From Pseudobutyrivibrio xylanivorans (GTDB lineage Bacteria > Bacillota > Clostridia > Lachnospirales > Lachnospiraceae), in the NCBI RefSeq assembly GCF_008935055.1, contig NZ_CP043028.1, positions 1,459,901 to 1,523,900 of the forward strand: a stretch of DNA of 64,000 bases. The letters run 5' to 3'. Below are positions 51,090 to 59,875 of this stretch, one piece after another (the first letter of the stretch is position 1; each line of letters starts with the position of its first letter). Below the pieces are notes generated by a model. That model was not told the DNA's origin, did no database searches, and saw nothing but the letters and a program-made list of their open reading frames with translations. A program made the position numbers and the translations under genes.

Positions 51090-51479
51090 TTATTGCTCGC
51101 CCAGCTTACCATGCTTTTCATAATTTGTAATTCGGGCTGCCTTGTTCTCATCATCCACAAAAACAACCTTTGGCTTATGGTCCTTAGCCTGCTCAGCTGG
51201 AATACTGCAATAGCACATGATAATCACGTGGTCGTTTACAGACACACATCTTGCAGCTGCTCCATTCAGACAAATCACACCAGAGCCACGCTCACCGGCT
51301 ATTGTGTAGGTCTCAAAACGATTACCATTCTCCACATCCACAATCTGCACCATCTCATACTCTAAGATGCCTGCTGCATCAAGAAGGTCCTCGTCGATTG
51401 TGATGCTTCCCACATAGTCAAGCTCTGCCTGTGTCACTGTTGCTCTGTGTATTTTGCCCTTAAGCATTGTTAAATTCAT
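51090..51479 (-). CDS. panD: Aspartate 1-decarboxylase
   Basis: Makes beta-alanine for pantothenate. The enzyme is a self-processing pyruvoyl protein. With the ATG at 51479 (GGAAG six bases ahead) the cleavage site GS falls at Gly24-Ser25, exactly the E. coli position, which fixes the start. The 129-residue protein carries [20 protein letters not shown] and the later [19 protein letters not shown]. It is the last gene of panG-panB-panC-panD, after a double hairpin. Confidence 0.96.
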   Translation of the reverse strand: MNLTMLKGKIHRATVTQAELDYVGSITIDEDLLDAAGILEYEMVQIVDVENGNRFETYTIAGERGSGVICLNGAAARCVSVNDHVIIMCYCSIPAEQAKDHKPKVVFVDDENKAARITNYEKHGKLGEQ

Positions 51480-51511
51480 TTCTTTCTTCCTTTCAATATT
51501 ATAACGGGAAA

Positions 51512-51597
51512 GCACAGCCATTTATGATTGCCTAAAGGCAATGGGGCTGTGCAGTGGCAGACTAATTTATTTCGGTAAACCTCATAAATTAGCCTGC
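51512..51597 (-). other. Double hairpin between panC and panD
   Basis: On the minus strand GCAGGCTAATTTAT pairs with ATAAATTAGTCTGC, and GCACAGCC...ATTGCC TTTA GGCAAT...GGCTGTGC forms a second stem directly after. TATAAT follows 22 bases before the panD start. The structure may moderate panD expression or protect the upstream mRNA. Confidence 0.6.
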
Positions 51598-51600
51598 TTA

Positions 51601-52446
51601 TTACTCAACCACGAAGTTGTCAATCAATCTCACCTTTTCACCAAAATAAACAGCCACTGCTGTAAGAATTGGTCCATCGATTTCATCAACCTTCTGAAGC
51701 TCGTTCCAATCAACAACTTCCACATAATCAACCCTTGCAAGAGGCTCAGACTCGATAATATCTGTCACTGCTTTCTTTACCACAGTAGCATCCTTCTCGC
51801 CTGCACGAACCATCTCCTCACCTTTTGTGAGAGCCTGATGGATGATAAGTGCCTTCTCGCGTTCTTCCTCTGTAAGATAAGTGTTGCGTGAACTTTTTGC
51901 CAAGCCGCTCTCCTCACGGATGATTGGACAACCAATGATTTCAATATTGAAGTTAAGATCGCGAACCATACGCTTTACAATGGCAAGCTGCTGAGCATCC
52001 TTCTGACCGAAGTATGCCTTGTCAGCCTCAGTAATGTTGAAAAGTTTTGAAACTACTGTACACACACCGTTGAAGTGGATAGGGCGGCTCTTTCCGCAAA
52101 GCTCTGTTGATAAAGTATCAACACCTACGTATGAATGGAAACCTTCCAAATACATTTCCTCTGGCTCTGGGTGGAAAATCAAATCAGCACCAAGACCTTC
52201 ACATAATTCACAATCAGCTTCAAAGTCCCTAGGATATGTAGCTAAATCTTCCTTTGGTCCAAACTGTATCGGATTTACGAAATCAGAAACTATAACCTTG
52301 TCACACTCCCCACGCGCACGTTTAATGAGGCTGGCGTGCCCCTCATGTAAATAACCCATTGTTGGAACAAGGCCGATTGTAAGGCCAGCCTTTTTCCACT
52401 CTCTTACGTTTTCCTTTACCTCTTTGATTGTTGTTGCAATTACCAT
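51601..52446 (-). CDS. panC: Pantoate-beta-alanine ligase
   Basis: Joins pantoate and beta-alanine with ATP to form pantothenate. The 281-residue cytosolic enzyme has the HIGH-like motif PTMGYLHEGHASLIKRA, FVNPIQFGPKEDLATYPR, YFGQKDAQQLAIVKRMV and GCPIIREESGLAKSSRN. The start follows AAGGAG. It is preceded by panB with 22 bases between them. Confidence 0.96.
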   Translation of the reverse strand: MVIATTIKEVKENVREWKKAGLTIGLVPTMGYLHEGHASLIKRARGECDKVIVSDFVNPIQFGPKEDLATYPRDFEADCELCEGLGADLIFHPEPEEMYLEGFHSYVGVDTLSTELCGKSRPIHFNGVCTVVSKLFNITEADKAYFGQKDAQQLAIVKRMVRDLNFNIEIIGCPIIREESGLAKSSRNTYLTEEEREKALIIHQALTKGEEMVRAGEKDATVVKKAVTDIIESEPLARVDYVEVVDWNELQKVDEIDGPILTAVAVYFGEKVRLIDNFVVE

Positions 52447-52468
52447 CTTTGTTCTCCTTTAAAAGTCA

Positions 52469-53353
52469 TTATGCCATGACCTTTGCATCATCTATTGTTA
52501 CCTTAAATTCAGTTGCATTTGCAGCTTCTCTGACAGCCTCCATTACCTCTGAATCGATTTTAAAATTATGCTCCTCTGCTGGGAAAGCCTTTGACTTAAC
52601 CTCTGCATCGTACTCCTTGAAGGCACGCTTCATCTCCTCACCAATATTTGCAAAATGCTTTACAAACTTTGGCTTGAAGCCTGAGAACATTCCAAGCATA
52701 TCCTGATATACCAGAACCTGTCCGTCGCAACCATTTCCTGCGCCAATGCCGATAGTAGGAATTGAAAGCTCCTGTGAAATAAGGGTTGCAAGCTCCTCTG
52801 GTACGCACTCAAGAGTAACCATAAATGCACCTGCTTCCTCAACTGCCTTTGCATCCTCAAGAATCTGAAGTGCACGCTCAATGTTCTTTCCCTGAACCTT
52901 GAAGCCTCCGAAAGCATTAATAGACTGAGGTGTAAGACCAATATGTGCCACAACTGGAATATCCGCATTTACGATAGCACGAATCTGCTCGCAAACTGAT
53001 GCGCCACCCTCTAATTTAACTGCCTGTGCATGACCTTCCTTAATAAGACGTCCTGCATTTTTTACTGCATCGTAAACTGATGTCTGATAAGACATGAATG
53101 GCATATCTGCCACAAGAAATGTGTCCTTAAGTCCACGTGAAACTGATGCACAATGATGAATAATATCATCAACTGTAACTGGAAGAGTATCGCTGTATCC
53201 CATCATTGTCATTCCAAGGGAATCACCGATAAGAATGGCATTGATACCAGCCTCCTCCATAAGACATGCTGTTGAGTAATCGTAGCATGTAAGCATGCTG
53301 ATTTTCTCTCCGTCTCTCTTCATCTGCTGAAGAGTTGTAACTGTGTTTTTCAT
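52469..53353 (-). CDS. panB: 3-methyl-2-oxobutanoate hydroxymethyltransferase
   Basis: First committed enzyme of pantoate synthesis: transfers a hydroxymethyl group from methylene-tetrahydrofolate to ketoisovalerate. The 294-residue protein has [38 protein letters not shown] and [19 protein letters not shown], all standard PanB. The catalytic Glu lies in [11 protein letters not shown]. The start has AGGAG. It follows panG with 15 bases between them. Confidence 0.96.
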   Translation of the reverse strand: MKNTVTTLQQMKRDGEKISMLTCYDYSTACLMEEAGINAILIGDSLGMTMMGYSDTLPVTVDDIIHHCASVSRGLKDTFLVADMPFMSYQTSVYDAVKNAGRLIKEGHAQAVKLEGGASVCEQIRAIVNADIPVVAHIGLTPQSINAFGGFKVQGKNIERALQILEDAKAVEEAGAFMVTLECVPEELATLISQELSIPTIGIGAGNGCDGQVLVYQDMLGMFSGFKPKFVKHFANIGEEMKRAFKEYDAEVKSKAFPAEEHNFKIDSEVMEAVREAANATEFKVTIDDAKVMA

Positions 53354-53368
53354 TATTCTCCTGTCCTC

Positions 53369-54211
53369 CTAATTATTTAGTAGAAGCTCCAATTCGCTAT
53401 ATTCACATTCAGGGTGCTTTTCCTTGGCGATATCCACAGTTTTTCTGGATAACACCTTGTAAATCTCCATGTCGATTCCATCAAATGTCTGCAAATGTTT
53501 TTCTACTGTCCCAACATCGTTTCGCTCGATTGGGCCAGTCAGTGCATCAGTGGTTCCCACCGATAGCACCTTATTCACGTTGCCAAGCAATAATGGAGCT
53601 ATTGCCTCCCTTGCCTGCTCCTTGGAAAATCCGCATATACGAAGTTCATCTTCTGCTGCTTTCACAAGGGCAACCACAAGATTTGAGCACAGAACTGCTG
53701 CACCGTGGTAACGTGTTTTCACATCTCCATCGATGATGGCATATTTTAAATTACTGCCATCTAACAAACTTTTAATATTGTCGATGTGATCTGCATTTCC
53801 TTCGATTGTAAATAATGCTTTTGGAAGCTCCTGGTATGAATGGTATCTGTCTGATACCGCCAGTAATGGATGGACCGAGAAACCGTATGCGCCAGTTTCT
53901 TCAATATCCCTAAAGATTTCCGAAGATAAAGAACCGCTGCAATGACATATCATTTTTCCAGCAATAGACATATGTTTAAGCTGCGACCATACAGACGCAA
54001 TTGCATCGTCAGGCACAGTAATAAACACCGTATCACTTTCTTCAATTAATGTCTCTAAATTTTGAAAATGTTTCGATTTGGTAAAATCCGCTGCTTCTTC
54101 TGCGGAATTAGAAGTGCGGCTGTAAAAGCCAACAAGATTATGCTGGGTAGTGGCAAAGAGCATTCCAAGGGAACAGCCAACTTTTCCAGCGCCTACAAAT
54201 CCAACCTTCAT
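53369..54211 (-). CDS. panG: Rossmann-like/DUF2520 reductase, likely ketopantoate reductase PanG
   Basis: A 280-residue NAD(P)-binding protein beginning MKVGFVGAGKVGCSLGMLFA. The N-terminal half is a Rossmann domain (DTVFITVPDDAIASVW); the C-terminal half is the helical DUF2520 domain (YHGAAVLCSNLVVALVKAAE). No panE-type gene is present in the operon. PanG, an alternative ketopantoate reductase described in Francisella with relatives in Firmicutes, belongs to this group as I recall it. Position as first gene before panB, panC and panD supports the role. The ATG at 54211 has AAGGAGG. Confidence 0.75.
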   Translation of the reverse strand: MKVGFVGAGKVGCSLGMLFATTQHNLVGFYSRTSNSAEEAADFTKSKHFQNLETLIEESDTVFITVPDDAIASVWSQLKHMSIAGKMICHCSGSLSSEIFRDIEETGAYGFSVHPLLAVSDRYHSYQELPKALFTIEGNADHIDNIKSLLDGSNLKYAIIDGDVKTRYHGAAVLCSNLVVALVKAAEDELRICGFSKEQAREAIAPLLLGNVNKVLSVGTTDALTGPIERNDVGTVEKHLQTFDGIDMEIYKVLSRKTVDIAKEKHPECEYSELELLLNN

Positions 54212-54466
54212 GGGCAACACCTCCTTAAATATCAGGGGTGATACAGTCTCGTTCAAAATGATACGAGCATGCCACAGTTCAAGGCCACCTTTTAAAATTT
54301 AGAAGCTAAAAGGTATAGTTTCTTACGAATACCATCCATGGGACACTATAGCATTTGTGAGGTTTAAAGTAAAGGAAGACTTTTGGTGAGTTACTTAAGA
54401 AAAATCACTGTGCGCAGCGTTATTGTCAGATTATTTATAAACCAATTCTTAAATAATTATAAATTA

Positions 54467-54493
54467 TTAGCACTCTCTATTGACGAGTGCTAA
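54467..54493 (+). promoter_or_regulatory. CIRCE element (HrcA operator)
   Basis: TTAGCACTC, nine bases, GAGTGCTAA: a perfect match to the CIRCE consensus, 126 bases upstream of the hsp20 start. It indicates repression by HrcA and induction by heat. Confidence 0.95.
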
Positions 54494-54619
54494 AAGCAGG
54501 TGTATAACATAGTTACAACAAGGGAACAAAAAGAAATGGTTCCCAAACCAAGCTGACTGGAGCACCAGTCACCAAACGGGTTTACAACAATATTACATAT
54601 ATAAGAGGAGGTAGTAATT

Positions 54620-55060
54620 ATGTTAATGCCTAGTATTTTATCAAATGATTTTATGGATGATTTCTTCGAAGTACCACGAATGACAGGTTTTGGTCATCAC
54701 TATGATCGCGATTTTGCACGTATGATGACAACAGATGTTAAGGAAACCGAGAATGCTTACACAGTAGATATGAACCTTCCAGGATTTGCTAAGGAAGATA
54801 TTAAAGCAGAATTGAAGGATGGTTACCTCACAATCAAGGCTGAGACCAATCAGAACAACGACGAGAAGGATGATGATGGCAATTACATCCGCCGTGAGCG
54901 TTACACAGGTTCTTGCAGTCGAAGCTTCTATGTAGGTGATGCTGTAACACAGGACGACATCCACGCGGCATACAAAGACGGCGTCCTTACACTCAGCATT
55001 CCTAAGAAGGAAGCAATCCCACAGAAGGAAGAAACTCGTTACATAGCTATTGAAGGTTAA
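54620..55060 (+). CDS. Small heat-shock protein (Hsp20/alpha-crystallin)
   Basis: An ATP-independent chaperone that holds unfolded proteins. The 146-residue protein has an N-terminal arm (MLMPSILSNDFMDDFFEVPR) and an alpha-crystallin domain from about 35 to 130: VDMNLPGFAKEDIKAELKDG, RRERYTGSCSRSFYVGD and AAYKDGVLTLSIPKKE. The C-terminus lacks a clear IxI but has TRYIAIEG. The start follows AGGAGG. A perfect CIRCE operator upstream places it under HrcA, which is less common for hsp20 than for groE or dnaK. Confidence 0.94.
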   Translation: MLMPSILSNDFMDDFFEVPRMTGFGHHYDRDFARMMTTDVKETENAYTVDMNLPGFAKEDIKAELKDGYLTIKAETNQNNDEKDDDGNYIRRERYTGSCSRSFYVGDAVTQDDIHAAYKDGVLTLSIPKKEAIPQKEETRYIAIEG

Positions 55061-55101
55061 CACCGTAGCAAAAGCGTATCATTATAAGATATGAGTAAAA
55101 G

Positions 55102-55192
55102 AGCCCCAGTTACGGCTACAAGCCTTAGATACTCTTTGTTGGACTACATGTCCTTACAAAGAGTACTAAGAGCTTGATGCCTACTGGGGCTC
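55102..55192 (+). repeat. R-family palindrome 3' of hsp20 (reference copy)
   Basis: GAGCCCCAGTTACGGCTACA begins one arm and TTGATGCCTACTGGGGCTC ends the other. The apex is GGACTACATGTCC and the middle stem ACTCTTTGT / ACAAAGAGT. The internal loop pairs GGC and AAGC with GCTT and GCC around TAC opposite GAT. It follows hsp20 by 41 bases in sense orientation and ends GGGCTCTTATT. Confidence 0.85.
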
Positions 55193-55215
55193 TTATTATA
55201 TTTCGATTGCACGAT

Positions 55216-56097
55216 TTATTTTACGTCGTAATATATACGCGACTCAGGTGGTACAGATTCGGTGATGAAGGTTGAGCCTCCGATGATTGAATCGTGTCCG
55301 ATGACTGTATCTCCACCGAGAACTGACGCATTGGAGTATATTGTGACATTATCCTCTATAGTAGGGTGACGACGTACACCGCGAAGATTCTGACCACCTC
55401 TTGTGGAAAGAGCGCCAAGAGTAACACCCTGATAAATCTTTACATTCTTTCCTATGATGGTAGTCTCACCAACAACGATACCAGTGCCGTGATCGATGAA
55501 GAAATACTCTCCGATAGTGGCACCTGGGTGGATATCAATTCCTGTATTTGAATGAGCATACTCTGTCATGATACGTGGAATGATAGGCACCCCAAGAAGA
55601 TAAAGCTCGTGGGCCAGTCTATAGATTGTAATTGCAAGAATTCCAGGATAAGCAAAAATGATTTCATCAATGCTTGTTGCTGCAGGGTCACCGTCATAAG
55701 CTGCAGAAAGATCTGTATCAAGCAAGGCTCTAACGTGAGGAATCCTCTTCAAGAACGCAAGCGAAAGCTCCTCTGCCTTCTGGCTGCACTCATCATCACA
55801 GCAGCCGCAGTAATCTGCGCTATAACAAAGAATAAGTGCAATCTGCTTGTTCAGATTGTAAACAACATCCTCCATGAGGGTATTCAAATTGGTCTCAACA
55901 TTGTAAACCTTGTACACGTGATCACGATAATAGCCAGGGTACACGATTCTAAGAAGCTTCATTGTGATATCAATGATGCTGTCCTTATTTGGCTGATGGA
56001 AGGTATCCATCTTGTCAATGGCCCTGTCTGATTTATAGTCCTTAATCAATTCTTCGGTAATCTCAAGGATTTCCTGCTCTATTTTCTTGCCATCCAT
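55216..56097 (-). CDS. cysE: Serine O-acetyltransferase
   Basis: Acetylates L-serine with acetyl-CoA, the entry to cysteine. The 293-residue protein has an N-terminal helical half and a C-terminal left-handed beta-helix: IDIHPGATIGEYFFIDHGTG, VVGETTIIGKNVKIYQGVTL, then RRHPTIEDNVTIYSNASVLG. The catalytic Asp/His pair lies in IDIHPGATIG and FIDHGTG. The longer N-terminus (about 150 residues with a CGCCDDEC cluster) is like the EpsC group. The start follows AGGAG. cysK is not in the window. Confidence 0.92.
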   Translation of the reverse strand: MDGKKIEQEILEITEELIKDYKSDRAIDKMDTFHQPNKDSIIDITMKLLRIVYPGYYRDHVYKVYNVETNLNTLMEDVVYNLNKQIALILCYSADYCGCCDDECSQKAEELSLAFLKRIPHVRALLDTDLSAAYDGDPAATSIDEIIFAYPGILAITIYRLAHELYLLGVPIIPRIMTEYAHSNTGIDIHPGATIGEYFFIDHGTGIVVGETTIIGKNVKIYQGVTLGALSTRGGQNLRGVRRHPTIEDNVTIYSNASVLGGDTVIGHDSIIGGSTFITESVPPESRIYYDVK

Positions 56098-56176
56098 GTT
56101 ATGACTTCTCCTAATCTTTCTTCATAGTTCTATTGAGTCATATTTTAACACATTCAATTATATTTTGCTAAAACAG

Positions 56177-56208
56177 AAAAAAATTGCCCACAATAAATGT
56201 CGGCAATT
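56177..56208 (-). terminator. Terminator of the lipoprotein gene
   Basis: AATTGCCGACA / TGTGGGCAATT stem (one mismatch region) followed by TTTTTTT on the minus strand, 17 bases past the stop codon. Confidence 0.8.
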
Positions 56209-56224
56209 TTCTTAGCAGTTTTTC

Positions 56225-57826
56225 TTATCTATTTATCTTATACGTATATGCGGTATTATATGTCGCCACATAAAGTGTATCCCCAACAACCTCAATTTGC
56301 TCAGGGCCAGATTCAACCTTTATCTGTTCTACCTTCTCGCCTGTATTTTTATCAAGCAAGTACAGATAGTCTGGCTCTGCTGTAAAACCATATCCGCAAA
56401 TGATAGTGTCATCTACTATCTGGAAATTTGACGCGTTGCTGACAAGAGGTTCACTTCTCCAAAGCACCTTATCGCTCGACATATCTATAGCTACTACATA
56501 AGATGACCATGGTTCCTCTGATGCATAGCCATTATGACCTAACGAAACATAGAGTACGCCATCCATTGCTTTTGCCCAGTGAATATACTGGCTGGAAGAT
56601 GAATGCTCCTCTTCCTCATCAGGGCCGTTACAAAGAACTGATAAATCATAGGTACGTAAAAGTTCATTGGTCTCATAATCATAAAGGAATAATGTAGTGT
56701 ATTCATATCCCCATTCACCACCAGCACCTGGTGCATAATAGTAGTTTCCATCACCATAGCTTAAGAAGGCTTCTTCAAAACCATTCTTTTCAGCCCAAAC
56801 TGAAGTATCTAGCCAGTCAGATTTATCCTTACTTGTCTCAGTAAGAGTGATGTGTTTTTCTGCTGCAGGCTTTGCTTTATCACTTACATATCTGTGGAAG
56901 GTTGGGTTAGCAACTGTTAATCCTACAGGCTCATCATAAGTATAATAATCATCCTCTTCACCACTTGGTTCTGAAGGCTGTAGCTCTGTCATATCTGCAG
57001 TTTCAAACTTTACAATCGAGTCCAAATCCTGAGATTCTGGTCTGAACAAATCCTGTACAAGATTTGAAATCTCATCCTTAGTGAGCATTATATCCATTTC
57101 TCCAGTCTCATAGCTGGCAAGCTCATAGGCAGAAAAATAAATATGAATGCCCTCATCAGTGAGAATCCAGGAATATGAATTATCGTTCATCTTATCAGTG
57201 AAGACGTCTCCATCTCCACCAGCACAATAGCAAACATAATAGTTTTCTATTTCCTCTTTGTTCTCAGGATACTTTTCATATACCTTATCCTTAATCATTG
57301 AAGCCACCTGATTTTTATCTGTAATGACTTCCTTCAGATTCATAGTGTGACCGGTCTTCACATCTATATTGCAGGTGTTAGTGTAATGAACTGGATGCTC
57401 ATTTCCGGAATAATAGCTGTCAGATAAAACATAAGAAAACATTATGTCATCTGCTCTGACAATGTCTACAGTAATATCTTCATTGTAATCATCTGTATTT
57501 TCGTCTCCAGACTCCAAAGCATATCTACCAAAGTCTGAAATCATCTCTTCTGAACTTTCCTGTCGCATCTGGTTCTCTTCATCCAGAGTGTTTTTCAAAT
57601 TTGGATAAGCCTTTGCATACTCCTCTGAAATAAGAATCTCAGGATAAGAGCCATGGGCAAGTAACTTCCCATCCTGCTTTACCTCAAGAGGATGATTTAC
57701 AACTGTCACACCAATTTTGCTATCAGAAACTTTCTCATCACCAAAAGAATTCTGGGTCGCACTGCAACCCAGAATTGAAAATGAACTAGCAAATATCAAA
57801 AGTCCTGCTATTATTTTCTTTTTCAT
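56225..57826 (-). CDS. Lipoprotein with DUF3298-like domain and PQQ-type beta-propeller-like repeats
   Basis: A 533-residue lipoprotein, anchored after the lipobox LGCS at residues 19-22 (signal IIAGLLIFASSFSILGC). The first half (about 40-260) resembles DUF4163/DUF3298 domains (LKNTLDEENQ, YCAGGDGDVFTDKM). The second half has beta-propeller blades with Trp and Asp/Gly turns: GVLYVSLGHNGYASEEPWSS, VVAIDMSSDKVLWRSEP, IICGYGFTAEPDYLYLLDKN, VEVVGDTLYVATYNTAYTYK-like. It probably senses or scaffolds at the outer membrane face. It starts six bases after the flotillin gene, so the two are cotranscribed. Confidence 0.75.
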   Translation of the reverse strand: MKKKIIAGLLIFASSFSILGCSATQNSFGDEKVSDSKIGVTVVNHPLEVKQDGKLLAHGSYPEILISEEYAKAYPNLKNTLDEENQMRQESSEEMISDFGRYALESGDENTDDYNEDITVDIVRADDIMFSYVLSDSYYSGNEHPVHYTNTCNIDVKTGHTMNLKEVITDKNQVASMIKDKVYEKYPENKEEIENYYVCYCAGGDGDVFTDKMNDNSYSWILTDEGIHIYFSAYELASYETGEMDIMLTKDEISNLVQDLFRPESQDLDSIVKFETADMTELQPSEPSGEEDDYYTYDEPVGLTVANPTFHRYVSDKAKPAAEKHITLTETSKDKSDWLDTSVWAEKNGFEEAFLSYGDGNYYYAPGAGGEWGYEYTTLFLYDYETNELLRTYDLSVLCNGPDEEEEHSSSSQYIHWAKAMDGVLYVSLGHNGYASEEPWSSYVVAIDMSSDKVLWRSEPLVSNASNFQIVDDTIICGYGFTAEPDYLYLLDKNTGEKVEQIKVESGPEQIEVVGDTLYVATYNTAYTYKINR

Positions 57827-57832
57827 TTAAAA

Positions 57833-59341
57833 CTATTTCTCCTCAGTCTTTACGCTTACCTCAGCACCTGAGATATTTACGTTCTTGTTAACCTTTGCGT
57901 CGTAGGTGTTAGCTCTCATGATTTCTGTAAAGTCAACGCCTGTTGCCTCGCTCATGGTATCAAATACCTGCTTCATAACGATTGGCATGTTTGCTGAAAT
58001 TCTAGCTGCTCCGCCTTCGCCGCCATCACCTGTCTCGTAGATGTTAATCTTGTCAATCTGTGAAAGTGGCTTAGCAATTTCAGATGCAATTTCAGGCATT
58101 ACCTTAATCATCATCTCTGCCATAGCAGCGCCGTTGTATTTGCGGTATGCCTCAGCCTTCTTCTCCATTGCCTCAGCTTCTGCAAGACCCTTTGCCTTGA
58201 TTGCCTCAGCCTCTGCCTTACCTTTTGCAGCGATACCAGCAGCCTCTGCATCATACTTAGCCTTGATACCAGCTGCTTCCTGCTCTGCTGCATACTTCTG
58301 AGCCTCTGCCTGTGCCTTCTTTGCATCAGCCTCACGCTCCTGCTCGTACTTAGCAGCCTCAGCCTTCTTCTGTCTCTGGATTAACTCTGCCTCAGCCTTC
58401 TTTTCTGCTGAGTACTTTTCTGCATCTGCCTGCTTCTCAATCTGAGCTGCAAGTTCCTGCTGCTTAACTACTACTTCCTTCTGCTTCAGTTCTGCCTCGC
58501 GCTCTGCCTTTGCAATCTGAGCATTTACAGTAGCAGCTTCAATTGTCTTCTTCTGTTCCTGCTCCTGGATTGAATAAGCTGCATCAGCGGCAGCCTTTGC
58601 TGTATCAGCCTCCTGCTTCAACTCTGCCTGCTTAATAGCAAGTGCGTTATTCTTCTCAGCGATTTCTGTCTGAGCTGTAACTCTGGCATCATTCGCTGCC
58701 TTGTCAGCCTCTGCCTGTGCGATAGCAACATCTCTGTCGGCCTGTGCCTTAGCGATTGCTGCATCCTTCTTAATCTTAGCTGTGTTGTCCATACCAAGAT
58801 CATTGATAAGACCATTCTCATCAGTTACATTCTGGATGTTGCAAGAAAGGATCTCGATACCAAGCTTGCTCATATCGCGAGAAGCCTTCTCCATAACCTG
58901 ATCGGAGAAGCTATCTCTGTCAGTGTTGATTACCTTAAGAGAAAGTGTACCGATAATCTCACGCATGTTACCTTGTAATGAATCCTGAAGGTCCTGAGTA
59001 ATCTGCTCTGGATTCTTGTTCAGGAAGTTCTTTGCTGCAAGCTGGATAGATGAAGGGTCTGTACCGATTCTAACCTTTGCAACTGCATCAACATTTACAT
59101 TGATGAAATCGTTTGTAGGTACTGACTGCTCTGTCTTGATATCTACTGTCATCTGTCCAAGATAAAGCTTATCAACTCGCTCGAAGAATGGGATTTTGAT
59201 GCCTGCACGTCCAACAAGGATTCGTGGGTTCTTTCTAAGACCTGAAATAATAAAGGCTCTGTCTGGTGGTGCCTTTACGTAACCTGCTACGATGATTAAT
59301 AGGAGCACTGCTATAAGTGCGATAATAGGGATAAGTTCCAT
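57833..59341 (-). CDS. Flotillin-family membrane-domain protein
   Basis: A 502-residue SPFH protein organising lipid microdomains. A membrane anchor at 1-25 (IALIAVLLLIIVAGYV) is followed by the SPFH domain with KNPRILVGRAGIKIPFFERV and VGTVELSVKVINTDRDSF-type segments. A long coiled coil with very regular Ala/Glu repeats runs from about 215 to 415 (KAEAEAIKAKGLAEAEAMEK). The flotillin signature ...PLSQIDKINIYETGDG lies near 450. The second ATG (59341) is preferred as AGGAGG is only two bases from the first. It is cotranscribed with the lipoprotein gene downstream. Confidence 0.92.
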   Translation of the reverse strand: MELIPIIALIAVLLLIIVAGYVKAPPDRAFIISGLRKNPRILVGRAGIKIPFFERVDKLYLGQMTVDIKTEQSVPTNDFINVNVDAVAKVRIGTDPSSIQLAAKNFLNKNPEQITQDLQDSLQGNMREIIGTLSLKVINTDRDSFSDQVMEKASRDMSKLGIEILSCNIQNVTDENGLINDLGMDNTAKIKKDAAIAKAQADRDVAIAQAEADKAANDARVTAQTEIAEKNNALAIKQAELKQEADTAKAAADAAYSIQEQEQKKTIEAATVNAQIAKAEREAELKQKEVVVKQQELAAQIEKQADAEKYSAEKKAEAELIQRQKKAEAAKYEQEREADAKKAQAEAQKYAAEQEAAGIKAKYDAEAAGIAAKGKAEAEAIKAKGLAEAEAMEKKAEAYRKYNGAAMAEMMIKVMPEIASEIAKPLSQIDKINIYETGDGGEGGAARISANMPIVMKQVFDTMSEATGVDFTEIMRANTYDAKVNKNVNISGAEVSVKTEEK

Positions 59342-59358
59342 ATACATTTCCTCCTTCT

Positions 59359-59393
59359 GCGGCTAAGCCGCTGTAACTATCTCCTGATAGTTA
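59359..59393 (-). promoter_or_regulatory. Two hairpins in the flotillin leader
   Basis: On the minus strand TAACTATC AGGA GATAGTTA and GCGGCTTAGCCGC follow each other and end 5 to 6 bases before the AGGAGG site. They could limit access to the ribosome site. No known riboswitch motif is present. Confidence 0.4.
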
Positions 59394-59760
59394 CATGATA
59401 TAGCTACTCACTATATTTAAACATATCTGAGGTAGAAAGTTAAGACACTATATTCCTATTTTGCGGTAAAATAAAAGAGCTATCTAATAGGATGGGAAAG
59501 GCTACTTTTTTATTGGTGGGTGTGCTTTTCATTCTTTGCACTTTTACAGCTACAGTATGTATTGCTCAGACACACATTACCTTTTATTAATTCTCCATCA
59601 GAGCATATTCAGGAATAATTGCATGATTTTGGAATGAGCTTAGTGGAATAAAAAATGAGTTTTGCAATGTATATGTATGAGCCGCCATGGAAGGCGGCAA
59701 TGTCATTTAGATAAGAACTTTAGGTTCTAATCCTAAAATCTATATTTTAGATCTTCTTTA

Positions 59761-59791
59761 AATCAGAGGTGAAATACCCTCTGATTTTTTT
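59761..59791 (+). terminator. Terminator shielding the transposase from outside transcription
   Basis: AATCAGAGG / CCCTCTGATT stem followed by TTTTTTT, about 85 bases before the transposase start. Such sites often block read-through into insertion sequences. Confidence 0.8.
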
Positions 59792-59875
59792 TGCTTTTTT
59801 CAAAAAAACACTTGACAAGATAGTCAAAAAATGTCGCCGCCCTTGATAATAAAACTTTTTTATGGAGGTGCTATC

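Noticed and set aside
58041..58301. Hydrophobic plus-strand frame inside the flotillin gene
   Set aside because: Antisense to the Ala/Glu coiled coil, which reads as Ser/Ala/Leu in the opposite strand. No start signals.
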